Below, piece by piece: positions 49,953 through 61,240 of a stretch of DNA of 64,000 nt. Position 1 is the first letter of the stretch. The number at the start of each line of letters is the position of its first letter. Made by a program: the position numbers and the translations under genes. Below the pieces are notes generated by a model. That model saw only the letters and a program-made list of their open reading frames with translations. It was not told where the DNA came from and ran no database searches. Origin of the DNA: Sipunculus nudus (Eukaryota > Annelida > Sipuncula > Golfingiida > Sipunculidae); the NCBI GenBank assembly GCA_026874595.1, contig CM049306.1, forward strand, positions 78,520,142 to 78,584,141, written 5' to 3'.

Positions 49953-50520
49953 GCGATATATCGACCCTCCGGCATTACGACCAGATTACTAGCGCCAGAG
50001 TGTCATGACGGCTAGGTCTGAGAAACGCATTAAAGCAGATGCAATTATTTTCGTCATTTCTGACAATGCTTCATGGCCTACAGGTACCCTGTCAATCAAC
50101 ATAAACCAGTCCAATCTTTAGCATTTTTGTGTACTTTCTAATAATATCAAACATGAGCGAGAAAAATTCCGTTTTAACCCAGCATATTGGTAAACCCTTT
50201 AGCGTGTTTGTTGAATTTAATACCGCATCAACACAAGCATGGCTTGCACGGGTTACAGGACGCAGGCAGTTTGCAGGCGATACAGGAAATGATCCGTGTC
50301 CATGGAGACGGTGTTTCAGTTTGGGTTGTGAGCTCACATGTATAATATTGTGTACATTCATTATTTTTAGCATAATATTGAGATTATGGGCCGTTTACCA
50401 CGATATGAATGCATCCTGATGCAAGACCACTGCGATACATTCCTAGATATAGCTTGTATCACGACTCGAGTAGGCCTACCAGCCCAATTTTCCGATTGCC
50501 TGCTGAGCCGGGTTGTCACG
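49953..50520. mobile_element. Insertion interrupting the 100-bp array
   Basis: Array sequence stops at GGGCCCTTCT and resumes at GGGTCCTTCTGGCAGG. The 570 bp or so between is unrelated to the array. The near-identical GGYCCTTCT on both sides could be a target-site duplication of about 9 bp. Short words GACGGCTAGG (about 50,008) and CACGGCTAGG (about 50,518) occur near both ends. A 96-codon frame inside has no recognised domain. The class is unknown. Confidence 0.5.
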
Positions 50521-52530
50521 GCTAGGGTCCTTCTGGCAGGCCATGAGATCTTTTCACCCCCTGGCGGCAGTCTTGACACTTTATTATAGCAAAAAGCTGC
50601 TATTTGTGCGTGCGACTCATGGTGCCCCTCTGTCAGGCCGCTCTCTTATCTGCTCCCCGGGCGGCAGTCTTGACACGTTTTATGGTAGATAATAGATGCT
50701 ATTTGCGCTTGCGATTCATTAGGGCCCTTTTGGCAGGCCGCTTAGATCTCCACTCCCCCTGGCGGCAGTCTTGACATTTTTTATGGTAACAAATAGTTGC
50801 TATTTGTGCGTACGACTCATGGGGACCCTCTGGCAGGCAGCTCTCATATTTACTCCCCTGGCGGCAGTCTTGACACCTTTTATGGTAACAAATAACTGCT
50901 ATTTGCGCGTGCGATTCATGGGGACCCCTCTGGCAGCCCGCTCTGATATCCATGCACTCTCCCTTGCAGCAGTCTTGACACATTTTATAGCTGCTATTTG
51001 CGCTTGCGATTCATGGGAGGCCCTTCTGGCAGTCCGCAGGAATCTCTTCTCCCCCTGGAGGCAGTCTTGACACTTTATGGTAGAAAATAGCTGCTATTTG
51101 TGCGTGGAACCTATAGGGGCCCCTCTGCCAGGCCGCTTGGATCTCCACTCCCCCTGGCGGCAGTCTTCACACATTTTTTGGTAGCAAATACCTGCTATTT
51201 GCGCGTGCGACTGATGGGGCACCTTTTGCAGGCCGCTCTCATATCTGTTCCTCCTGGGGGCAGTCTTGACACTTTTGGGGATAGCAAATAGCAGATATTT
51301 GCGCTTGCAATTCTTAGGGGGGGTCTTCTGGCAGTTTGCAGAGATCTCTTCTCCCCCTAGCCGCAGTCTTGACACTTTATGGTAGCAAATAACTGCTGTT
51401 TGCGCGTGCGATACATGGGGGGCCTTTTTGGCAGGCCGCTGAGATCTCCACTCCCCCTGGCTGCAGCCATGACACTTTTATAGTAGGAAATAGCTGCCCT
51501 TAGCGCGTGCGACTCATGGGGTCCTTTGCCTGGCCGCTGAGATCTACACTCCCACTTGCGGCAGTTTTGACATTTTTTTGGTAACAAATAGCTGCTATTT
51601 GCGCGTGCGACTCATGGGGCCCCAGTTCTTGCAGGCCGCTTTCATATCTACTCCCCCTCGCGGTAGTCTTGACAATTTAATGATAGTAAATAGCTGCAAT
51701 TTGCGCGTGCTATTCATAGGGACCCTTGCGGCAGCCCAGTCTGATATCCAATCCCCCTGGCGGCAGTGTTGACACTTTTTATTGTAGCAAATAGCTGCTA
51801 TTTGCGCGTGCGACTCAAGGGGCCCCCTCTGAATGGCCGCTCACACGCCCACATCCCGTGGCGGCAGTCTTAATTAACACTGAATGCGATGCTACCATCA
51901 AGTTTACCCCTCCCAATTATTTTTAGGGTCGCAAAGACTCAATACGGTGCTTTAATAAATTCAACCCCTCCCGATTTTTATTTGGTAGCAAATAGCTGCT
52001 GACATGTTTGCGCCTGCGATTCATAAGGGCCCCTATGGCAGATCGCTCTCATGCCCACGCCTCTGGCGGCAGTCTTAACACTTAATGCAATGCTACCATG
52101 AATTCTACCCCCTCATGACCTTTTTGGGTAGCAAATAGCTGCTATTTGCCCGTGCGATTAATGGGGGTCCCGCTGGCAGCCCGCTTTGATATCCACTCCC
52201 CTGGCGGCAGACTTGACACTTTTTATGGTAGCAAATAGCTGCTATTTTCGCTTGCGATTCATGGAGGCCCTTCTGGCTGGCCCGCTCTCATGGACACTCT
52301 CCCTGGCGGCAGTCTTAACACTCAATGCGATGCAACCATAACTTTTACCCCCTCCCGATTTTTTAGGGTAGCAAATAGCTGCTATTTGCGCCTGCGATTC
52401 ATGGGGACTCTTCTTTCAGCCTGCTCTGATATTCACTCCCCCTGGAGGCAGTCTTTACACTGAATGCGATGCTACTATAAATTCTACTCCCTTCGATTTT
52501 TTTTGGGTAGCAGATTTCATAACGTGCCCT
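50521..52530. repeat. Tandem array, about 100-bp unit with 19-bp palindrome, right part
   Basis: This continues the same family, about 20 more units, increasingly diverged to the right. Several right-hand units replace TTGACAC with TTAACACT(C/G)AATGCGATGCTAC. The GCAAATAGCTGCTATTTGC palindrome is still kept in most units. Frames of 60-99 codons are repeat translations. Confidence 0.95.
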
Positions 52531-52539
52531 CCTTACGGA

Positions 52540-53680
52540 CGCACGCCCGGCACACTGGACGCCCGGAGAGACGAACGACGGAGAAAGGAAAATGTCTATA
52601 GCCAAGATGACATATAGTCAGCTTAGCTAAAACAAAAATTTTAAGCGGAGAATTAGCAAGGTTTTATATATTATACTGCGATTTACATCATTTAAATCCC
52701 CTGATGTCGATAACCCCAAATATCTCTTATGATACATATCGTGGTATAAAAAATATTTTACTCCTATTTCTATTTGATTTATGCTGCATATGATATTCCC
52801 TGTGATTGTGTCAACTGCATGGTCTGATGCTCATATATAGTATAGACCCAGCCGGCAGCTTTCAATCAATCGAGCTAGTTGTTCTCACGATATTTCAAAC
52901 CTCTTGTGAAGGTGGGCAAGTGCCGTTGTCTAGCCCTGCCCCGGTCAGTATCCTTAAAATTGTTATTATTGGTAAATTTAAATATTAGTCAGGTTGAATA
53001 GACAGGCAATGAAAAGATCTTTCAAATGAGTGGTCAATCATAGGGGTACAGACCAAGTTTAATATGACAATGTGCAGATAAGAAAAGTAAAAGTTAATCG
53101 TTAATAAGCAAAATAGCATTACCAAATTAAATATCTTTCCCTGAATTGGACTTTTTGGGAATCTTGATATGTTATTTTCCAGAATGTTCTGAGTAAGATA
53201 CAGTTGGTTTCATTTATGTTGCAATTTGTTCCTGGTTCAGCCTTAATTTTACTAGATTACAAAGGACTGTATGGGGAATAGTGCGTGTGTTAGTTGGAAT
53301 AAATTGGGCTCCCTGTAGTTTAAATTAAAGTATCATTTTTAATCAGTTTCATTTATACATCATTATGTTACCTGTAGTAGGACCAAGCTTGTCGTTGGTT
53401 ATTAAGGGAAAACTTTTTGTAAAAGAAACTAACGATGACGGCACAAAACAAGGAGATTATGCACTCAGATAATATACTTAACCCAGTTTATGAAATATTA
53501 TGTTAATGTCTCATTTTTAACATCTCTGTACATACTTGCTAGGATATCTCACCGATATGTTAGTGTTATTCTTATTAAAATTAGTTACTTTTAGACAGGT
53601 TATTTGTGATTAAAGATTATACTTGAAACACAAGTTTGACGGCCACCGAGACCATATACCACACAACTTAGCCTCAGGCT
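52540..53680. other. AT-rich non-coding stretch
   Basis: I see no gene or repeat structure here. Confidence 0.4.
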
Positions 53681-53692
53681 CTGACTGGTACG

Positions 53693-54064
53693 CTTTTTTT
53701 ATTATTTTTTGGTGGAAGTAACCGCCTCCATTTTTTTTAATGCTTACTTAACTAAGTATGTACATCTGCAGAATTCCATTCCGGTTTCGGACTACGATAC
53801 ACACGATTTTCTGGCATCAACCAGGCTCGGTGAATCATTCGTGCGGGTCCTGGGTATATCTCATCCCCATTGCTGGGTCATTACACCGAGGATCCCCCGA
53901 AAGGCGCACTCGTTGGTGAGTGAAACGCGACCGTTGGGTACAGTCTCCCCATTAAGCCTGCAGATCGCTCACCCTGGATGGGGACCGACCGTGAAAAATC
54001 TCACCGGATCGGATGATCTCCCGGCTTTGAGCCCTGAGCTCTACCCCTGAGCCACAGAAGCCGG
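53693..54064 (-). mobile_element. tRNA-derived SINE, full length, with 11-bp target-site duplication
   Basis: TGACTGGTACG flanks it exactly at 53,682-53,692 and 54,065-54,075. On the minus strand it starts GGCTTCTGTGGCTCAGGGGT (tRNA-like A box TGGCTCAGGGGTAGAGC) and runs through a shared central body. It ends with ATGGAGGCGGTTACTTCCAC and a T/A-rich tail. The B box region is degraded compared with the copy at 62,544. A long target-site duplication and 3' tail imply copying by a LINE. Open frames here are SINE translations. Confidence 0.93.
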
Positions 54065-54329
54065 TGACTGGTACGTTTAGGTTCGCAGCTTCTGGGCGGT
54101 CAGCTATAAAATAGTTCCAGCCGACTTATTCCAGGAATCTAGTGGCTTAGCGCATCAGTGATTTTTGTCATTTTGTATAGTGGTGATATCAGCAACTTAG
54201 CAGATCAACAGAAGGCTTCGGGACTTGTACTTAGTACCATGCGTGTTTCTGGGAACACATACGAAATTCTACAGAACTGATTTTCTCTGGGAATGCTTGC
54301 TGTCATGGTGGAGTTTATGTATGTGTTAG

Positions 54330-54490
54330 AGGCCTGCGCAGGTCCAAACCCGCCCCGCGGACCCCAAAGAACTGATTTTTTAGGATTTTGTGGGGCGGGC
54401 CAAATAATTACTTACAGGGCGGGGCGGTTGCGGGCTAAAACAGGGATATGCGGGGCGGGGCGGGTTTTAGTGTGGATTTCTGCGGGCCGA
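54330..54490. repeat. GC-rich patch with GGGGCGGG words
   Basis: AACCCGCCCCGCGGACCCC at about 54,347 is partly inverted relative to GGGGCGGGGCGGGTTTT at about 54,451. Four GGGCGGG-type words lie between. It may be a small inverted-repeat element. Sp1-like GC boxes are present, but no gene adjoins it. Confidence 0.4.
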
Positions 54491-54906
54491 AAACATGGTT
54501 CTGGCGAGGAGTTGATTACATTGTCTTAAATGTAAAGCACTGTTTATATTACTTTTGTAATACCATTTTCTGAATAACAATATTGCACTTGTGTGAATAA
54601 AATTCCCTGAGTTTTGAGACAGATTCATCTTTGCAGGGACCACTGGTTAGAAAATTGTAGAAATGTACCTGTGAACAGTGTTTGATATTCAGACGTTTCA
54701 GCACTCTAGTCCCATACTTGTGACCAGTAGATTTCTCAGATATTACACAACGTGGCTGAGGGTAGACACCAGGATTATACCTGTGATCTTATATTAGTCA
54801 CTGCATGTGTGTAAGTGTATCCCTAACGAACGTTTTATATATACATTTAATTATATGAACTAATGGACGTGGTTTTAGACTATGTACTTTCATGAGGTCA
54901 ACCGGA

Positions 54907-54910
<4 letters not shown>

Positions 54911-54949
<39 letters not shown>
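54911..54949. repeat. (AT)n microsatellite
   Basis: A pure TA tract followed by ACATATGAG. Confidence 0.95.
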
Positions 54950-54954
<5 letters not shown>

Positions 54955-55765
54955 GAGACAGGAGTGAATGAAGAATTCAGCTTACAGGCTTAATTGTACA
55001 ATAAGCGGCCGCACACACATACACACACACGATTTCTGTAGTGAGTAAATTATTAACAAGCAAATAAAAGTTCATAATTTATTAAATTAAAATTTCCAAA
55101 AAGAAACAAAGAGTACCGAGGTTTGAAAAGATACGGGTTCATGTAACTTGTATAATATATATATATAATACATGTATATGGTCAATTCGAAACAACCTGC
55201 TAACCCCAGTATAAATACAGAACAATTGCATGCGTGCATATAGTCCCGGAGATAAGCATGAAATACATGATGGCCGAGTTAAATACAATATAATATCTGG
55301 TTAATATCATTTCATATATATTACTGTTCAATAGCTCGGGATATCTGCACAACATATGGAATGAACTATACTATTTCTGATATACATTGTGTATTAGGAG
55401 CTGAATGAGACAATCCTCATGACGATAAGGAGAAATTAGTTGTTATGTTTGAATATCCGACTGCTTGAGATTCAAGTATGTTCCTTGAACTAAAGACATA
55501 TTCTTGGGTCACTGGCTCCTTCGGAAGAATTACATGCTGAATCTTTAAATATAAATAATGCTAACAAAGCAGCTGAAACTGTTATATTACTTTGTAAAAA
55601 TCTTCTACATCCGAGTTCTAGTGTGGTCATTGTTTCGCCTGTTGATGTTTTATATTTGATATACTTATTGCTATATCTGCTATATCTTAACCGTGTATAA
55701 ACGTACTCGCGTACGAGTGTGTAAATCGAACAAAACTGCTCTACATTGACAAGGATAGACAGCGG

Positions 55766-56161
55766 TATCATAGCCCACTAAAGCAGTAGACATTTCCCGT
55801 ATTATTATCATTTTCACTTAGGGGTATTATTTTTACTGTATAAGTATGTACAGGTAGAGTTGTCATATTAGAGCCCTCTTAAGCAGTAGACATTTCCCGT
55901 ATTATTTTCATTTTTACTTAGGGGTATTATCTGAACTATATAGGTATATACAGGTAGACAGAGTTATCTTATTAGAGCCCACTAAAGCAGTAGACAGTGT
56001 CCGTATTATTATCATTTTTCACTTAGGAGTATTATCTTTACTGTATAGGTATATACAGGTTGACAGAGTTATCATATTAGAGCCCACTAAAGCAGTAGAA
56101 ATTCCCCGTATTATTATCCTTTTCACTTAGGGGTATTATCTTAACTGTATAGGTATATAAA
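55766..56161. repeat. Four-copy tandem array, about 103-bp unit
   Basis: AAGCAGTAGA starts at 55,781, 55,881, 55,985 and 56,090. Each unit contains CCCGTATTATTATCATTTTC, ACTTAGGGGTATTAT and TATATACAGGTAGA words. The units differ by small indels. Confidence 0.95.
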
Positions 56162-56439
56162 GAAACCGTTGGTGACACTTTGTGTCTTTACAACATGTCT
56201 TTACAGCCATATTTTTGTCATACTGACGTCATATTGTCACCATGTTGCAACTAAATATAATCATAATAAATATTATAAATATAAAATACATGTACATATT
56301 TTGATTTCCTGTTCGTTCGACATAAATAGCTTAAAAGAAATTATAAATATTTACAATTCAGTTCTATATTCAGAATTGCAAAATAAATGTGGCTCTGTAT
56401 CTGTGTGTGTATGTGTATGAACAATGTCAGGTTGACTAA

Positions 56440-56790
56440 AAATATGTTATATACAACAACGTGGTCCAACATCAAATGGATCCTTAATTCTAGTATACAC
56501 AATCACAATGTGGTCAAACGTCAGGTGGACTCTTAATTCTGGTTTAAACAACAACAATATGGTCCAACGTCAGATTAACTATAAATTATGATATTTAAAA
56601 CATCAAAATGGTCCAACTTCAGTTGGACCCTTAATTCTGGTATGTAATGGTCCAACGTCAGAAGGGCCTATATTTTTGTATACACAGCCGTCATAAGCTT
56701 TAACGTGAAATGGATCCTTAATTCTGGTATATGAAACATGAGTGTGGTCCAAAGTAAGATGGACCCTTAATTCTGGAATATACAACAAAC
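56440..56790. repeat. Degenerate tandem array, about 50-bp unit, block 1
   Basis: TGGTCCAACGTCAGATGGAC-like words recur at 56,462, 56,511, 56,560 and 56,610, a spacing of about 50 bp. They are followed by CTTAATTCTGGTATATACAA. The family resumes at 57,965. Confidence 0.9.
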
Positions 56791-56919
56791 AAATGGGCAA
56801 TTGGTAATGACGCTCATCTGAATTCAAATAACCTCGAGCAATAGGTAACACGACTCCAAGCGTGCTCAAAGTCATGCATTTTGCCAAACAGACCTAAGAA
56901 ATAAATTACAGTGGCCTTA

Positions 56920-57965
56920 TTCTATATTCAAACAGCTAGTATTTGTGCCCATCTGACTAAGAGATTGATAAAATCAATAAAATCAATATTTTCCAAACAG
57001 CTTGCAGAATATAGGTCATGGTGACATTACTTCACTTTTCCAGGAAATATTCACAGGAAGCTCTCTGAATCTATATCAAATTAGAAGTTTCTAGGCCCAA
57101 CTCTATCCAATCATGCAAATCTGTCCTATAGGGTGCTCAAATCATGTTCTTGCACATATCTTGCAGAATATAGGACACTATGACCTAATATCAGGTTTCC
57201 AGAAAGATTTGCCTAAGTCCTCCCTGGATGTACAGATAGAAGATTCTAGGTCTTACGGTTACAGTTTGTGCTCCATTATCAGCCAGACTGCTTCATTTGA
57301 TAGCCACAAGAATAGAGAAAAAATGCGTAGAACTACCGAAAAATTACTGGTGGCGCCATTAGTCTGCAGGAACTGATGGAACACTCGATGATCAATTTGC
57401 ATGCAAAGAACGATATTGACATTGCATTATTATTCAGGAAATGGAGCTTTTGTATCAATTTTTTATTTTTTTAGGGTACTTAAAAGATCCATAGATCTGG
57501 TTAACAGAGACTTCATTTCAGGTTTCGAAGAAAATTTTACATGAACCCCCATGGATGTCAGGAGGGAAGATGCTAGATCCAACGGTTAAGATTTTTGTCT
57601 TGTTAACGAAAGACCAATTCTCTGAAGATCTAAAAAATAGAGAAAAAAAAGGAAACAAACTTGAAAAATTACGGTTGGCGCCACCAGTCTGCACGAACTG
57701 ATGTAACATTTCATGATCAATATGCATGCAGAGAATCATGGTGATCAATACATTAGTTATTAGGATACTGGAGCCTTTAATCATCTTCTTAATTGTTCGG
57801 CGGGGGGGGGGGGGGGGACTAAAGAGCCCCATAGCTCCGGGTACATGAGTAACAGAGACTTTTCCATTGAGATTTATCATTGACCTCTCGGTTTGTCAAG
57901 TACGAAGAATCTTGGGTTCAATGGTTACGATTTGTGCCCTGGTAACGGACAAACGGCTCCACGGA
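56920..57965. repeat. Degenerate tandem units of about 330 bp between the 50-bp blocks
   Basis: GGCGCCA(T/C)(T/C)AGTCTGCA(G/C)GAACTGATG occurs at 57,353 and 57,674. AGGTTTC(C/G)A(G/A)AAA-like words followed by a CTAGGTC/CTAGATCC word and GGTTACAGTTTGTG-like words recur near 57,060, 57,200, 57,530 and 57,880. That makes three to four diverged units. A run of about 17 G lies at 57,802. Frames here are repeat translations. Confidence 0.75.
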
Positions 57966-60370
57966 CTAAATATGGCCCAGCAACATATGGATTCAGGCAT
58001 ATGGCCTAACGTCAGATGGACCCTTAATTCTTGTATTTAAAATATCAGTATGGTCCATGCACCATCGGATGGACTCTAAATCCTGGTATAAACAACAAAA
58101 TAAAGAATCATTATATGGCTCAAGATATACGGTATCATTAATACCGTAAAATATCAGACGGACTCCTGGTATATACAACAGCCAAATATACAACCTAAAC
58201 ATCTTAAACCTGGTATATGCAATCTCTTTTTTATCCAATATTATATACCTGTAAATCATGGTAAATGCAACATTAAACAGGCCTTAAATCTTGTACCTAA
58301 ATTATCAATATGACCCAAATTACTCTCTATGCAGCACGAGAAGTCGGAATTTAAAAATGATGGAGACATCAATGATATTATCCCAATTAAATCAAACTCT
58401 GTATCCTTTTATATAGAAATAATCATTATAAAACATTATATGGACTCCAGGTCAAGGTATAAACAACATAAACAATGTAAGACGTAAATGTTACTCTATG
58501 TCATAAGATATGCAGGCAGGATGTGGTCAAACTTCAGACGAGTTCTACCGCCTGTATATAAATCCTCAATTATTATAGTACCCTACGCAAGATTGACTCT
58601 TAATTCTTATATATACAATTAAAATATGGCTCAACGTCATATGTATATTAATTATATATAATCAAAACTTCAGACGGACTCTGAAACCTCGTATATACAA
58701 CACTCATATGGTCCAGTTAAAATGTTCTAAATGCTCGTATATATATAGAATATATATGGTGCTATGTCCTATGGCCTTTAATTCAGTTTATATGCACCTT
58801 TTATACGGGTAAAGTTCAGGTGGAATCTAAACCCTGGTATATACAACGCCCCAATGGCTCTTCCCCACAAGTGTTCCTAATCCTGGTATATATAAAATCT
58901 ATATAGTCCAAAATCATATAGGCTGTAAATCCTGGTAAATACAAGATCAATACGGTCAATACATCGGCTCTAAATCTTGTACATAAAGTATCAATAGGGC
59001 TTCATTTCACAAGGAATTTATCTATATGCAACATAAGTTTGAAAGATATAGTCGGAAATAAAACTTGATATACACATCATCAACAAGATCTGACTTCGGA
59101 ATCTGTATTCTGCTATATAAAAATAATCATTGAATGATCATTGTCCTATAATAGACTGACTCAAGGTCAAGGTATAGACAACATAAATATCGTCATACTT
59201 CAAGGGTAATCAATTCATAATATGTACAAGCATGGTCACTTCAAACGAGTTCTAAATCCTGTATATAAATCATCAAAATGGCCCAATGTCAGATGGACTC
59301 TTAATCCTAGTTTATACAATAACAATATAACCAAACATTGAATGGTATATACAAAAGTAATATAGGGAAACGTCAGCTTGATCCGTTTCTCCTGTATACA
59401 CACGACCCATATGATATATACATCAAAGGTATGATCCGACATCAAATTTTGTATCCCGTTTTATACAAATAATAATTATCCAACACCAGATGGACTCCAG
59501 GTCAAAGTATGAACAACATTAACATTGTCAAACGTCAAAGTTACTATATATCATAAAATATACAAACAGGATATGGTCAAATTTCAAACAAAATCTGCAG
59601 CCCGTATTTAAATCCACAATAGAGCCAAAAGTAAGATAGACTATTTAATGTTGATATGTACAATAAAAATATGGCTCAACGTCAGCTGTATCCATAATTC
59701 TTTTATAGAAAACACCAGTTTGGTCCTATATCAGATGGACCGTAAAAACTTGTATACACACGACCCATAAGGTCCAATATCAGACGGAATCAGACGGAAT
59801 ATATATCTATTCAATGTCAGCATAGTCTCAATAGATTTTTATGTCCTGGTACATTCGAAATTTTGTCAGACGGTTTTCCAAACCATAGACCTAAGTTTAA
59901 CCTGGCATATAGACAATTCAACAATATTATCCGACATCAGATTCTCTGTATTGTTATCTACATATGATCCCTGTCCGACATCATGATAATCAACATAAAC
60001 AATGTCAAACGTCAAAGTTACTCTGTGTCATAATATATATATACATAAGCTTCATAAATGCACATTTTTGAATGAGCTTTACATCTAGCGTTAAAATATC
60101 ACTATCCATATACATTTAACATCAGTATGGCCAATCAATAGATGGACTCATAATCATGGAATGTAAAAAACTCCGTGTGATGCAAAGCCCGATGGGCTTT
60201 ATTCCTTGTATGTACAACATTAATATTGTCCAGTACGAGGCGGAACCTAAAATATGGTTATCTAAACACCAGACCAACTCCAAATTTTAGTATATACGAT
60301 CAGCAAAACAAGCCAGCCTCAGATATGCTCAAAGACATGATATAATCAACATAAACTTGTTCAAACGTCG
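57965..60370. repeat. Degenerate tandem array, about 50-bp unit, block 2
   Basis: This is the same family as 56,440-56,790, heavily diverged. Words such as GTCAGATGGAC, TCCTGGTATATACAACA, ATGGTCCAA and CAGACGGACTCT recur across 2.4 kb with many indels. It looks like an old, decaying satellite. Confidence 0.85.
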
Positions 60371-60640
60371 CAATTACTTTACATCCTCGAAAATGTAAAC
60401 CCCAAACAAACTAAATGATACAAGGATAAAGATTTAAAAGGAACTATTGGTTAATACTTGGGGAAAGTGTGCAAATGAAGAGATACCTCAAGGGTGGGTA
60501 TTATGTGATAGCGCTGTACTCTCGCTGATGTTCCTTGTGGGCAAATTTTCTGGAAAACCAGATTTCCACCAAACCTTTGACACCTAACGGAGCCAAATGA
60601 TTGGAGATATTCTGCTTGGATACCACAAATGAAAATCTCA

Positions 60641-60742
60641 CTGTCCGAATGAAATATCTCTCTTATTTCGAAAGGAGGAGCCCTTTTATATCTGTCCGAA
60701 TGAAATATCTCTCTTATTTCGAAAGGAGGAGCCCTTTTATAT
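60641..60742. repeat. Perfect 51-bp tandem duplication
   Basis: CTGTCCGAATGAAATATCTC at 60,641 is repeated at 60,692 with the same 51-bp context, through AAAGGAGGAGCCCTTTTATAT. The frame of 75 codons crossing it has no recognised domain. Confidence 0.97.
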
Positions 60743-61014
60743 CTGTTTTAGCCTCAGGCCAGACTAACATTAATAGTACCAAAGATGCAAGAAAGAAACA
60801 AGCAATCGGACAAACACGTTCTTCATAAAGCTAGGTTCCTAGTTCCTTACATGACAAATGATTTGACTATTCACACCTTTCATACAAATGAACACGTGAA
60901 TTAATAGTATGTGAAAAAATATGTGGTACGTGTTAGATAAGCATGTACGTGTTCAATTAGAGTAGATATTGCCATATCTTTACAGATACATAGCTTACCC
61001 AGGAGGTCATGCTC

Positions 61015-61020
61015 TTTTAT
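61015..61020 (-). promoter_or_regulatory. Polyadenylation signal of the TauD-like (pseudo)gene
   Basis: AATAAA on the minus strand lies 86 bases beyond the final TGA of the exon ending at 61,106. That distance is normal for a short 3' UTR. Confidence 0.5.
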
Positions 61021-61105
61021 TTCATTCAACTGCTGTATAGCACAATCACAGTAATGACAGAGGCAGTAATCAGGACACCGGTGACCAAAGGCTTCTTTTT
61101 ATCCA

Positions 61106-61238
61106 TCAGATCATGGCCACCAGTATTTTTCGTGGTCCCGTGAATGATCTCCTCCCATGAGCAACCAAGTAATTGTCTACCAGGAGCAGGTCTCCTTGTT
61201 GCTATGGAAACACAAGCTCGTGCTGCTTCAAAGTCTCT
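61106..61238 (-). pseudogene. TauD/TfdA-family Fe(II)/2-oxoglutarate dioxygenase, last exon, with in-frame TAG
   Basis: In the frame that continues from the exon at 61,995, this reads RETLKQHELVFP, then TAG (61,202-61,204), then [31 protein letters not shown] and TGA. The stretch [15 protein letters not shown] followed by GPRKILVAM is the C-terminal signature of TauD/TfdA-type clavaminate-synthase-like oxygenases. In that family its His is the distal iron ligand and its Arg binds 2-oxoglutarate. Relatives have FPWQQGD, so the TAG stands where a TGG Trp codon is expected, a G-to-A nonsense change. The acceptor TTAACAG (AG at 61,239-61,240) gives the correct phase. Family identity is confident. 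The substrate is unknown. Together with the frameshift in the previous exon, a pseudogene or null allele is likely. An alternative acceptor, TTTCCATAG, would skip the stop but would also drop the conserved segment before it. Confidence 0.85.
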
Positions 61239-61240
61239 CT

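Noticed and set aside
44264-52530. Possible CRISPR-like array of short repeats with spacers
   Set aside because: The units are contiguous, degenerate satellite monomers without constant repeat/unique spacer alternation, and the genome context is eukaryotic.
53709-54050. 113-codon frame
   Set aside because: It lies inside the SINE bounded by the 11-bp target-site duplication.
61026-61236. Alternative minus-strand frame of the last exon ending MDKKKPLVTGVLITASVITV, which looks like a C-terminal membrane anchor
   Set aside because: It is an out-of-frame reading of the TauD-like exon. The other frame gives the exact GDLLLVDN...HGR...GPRKILVAM family signature, and this frame's stop lies only a few bases from the poly(A) signal.
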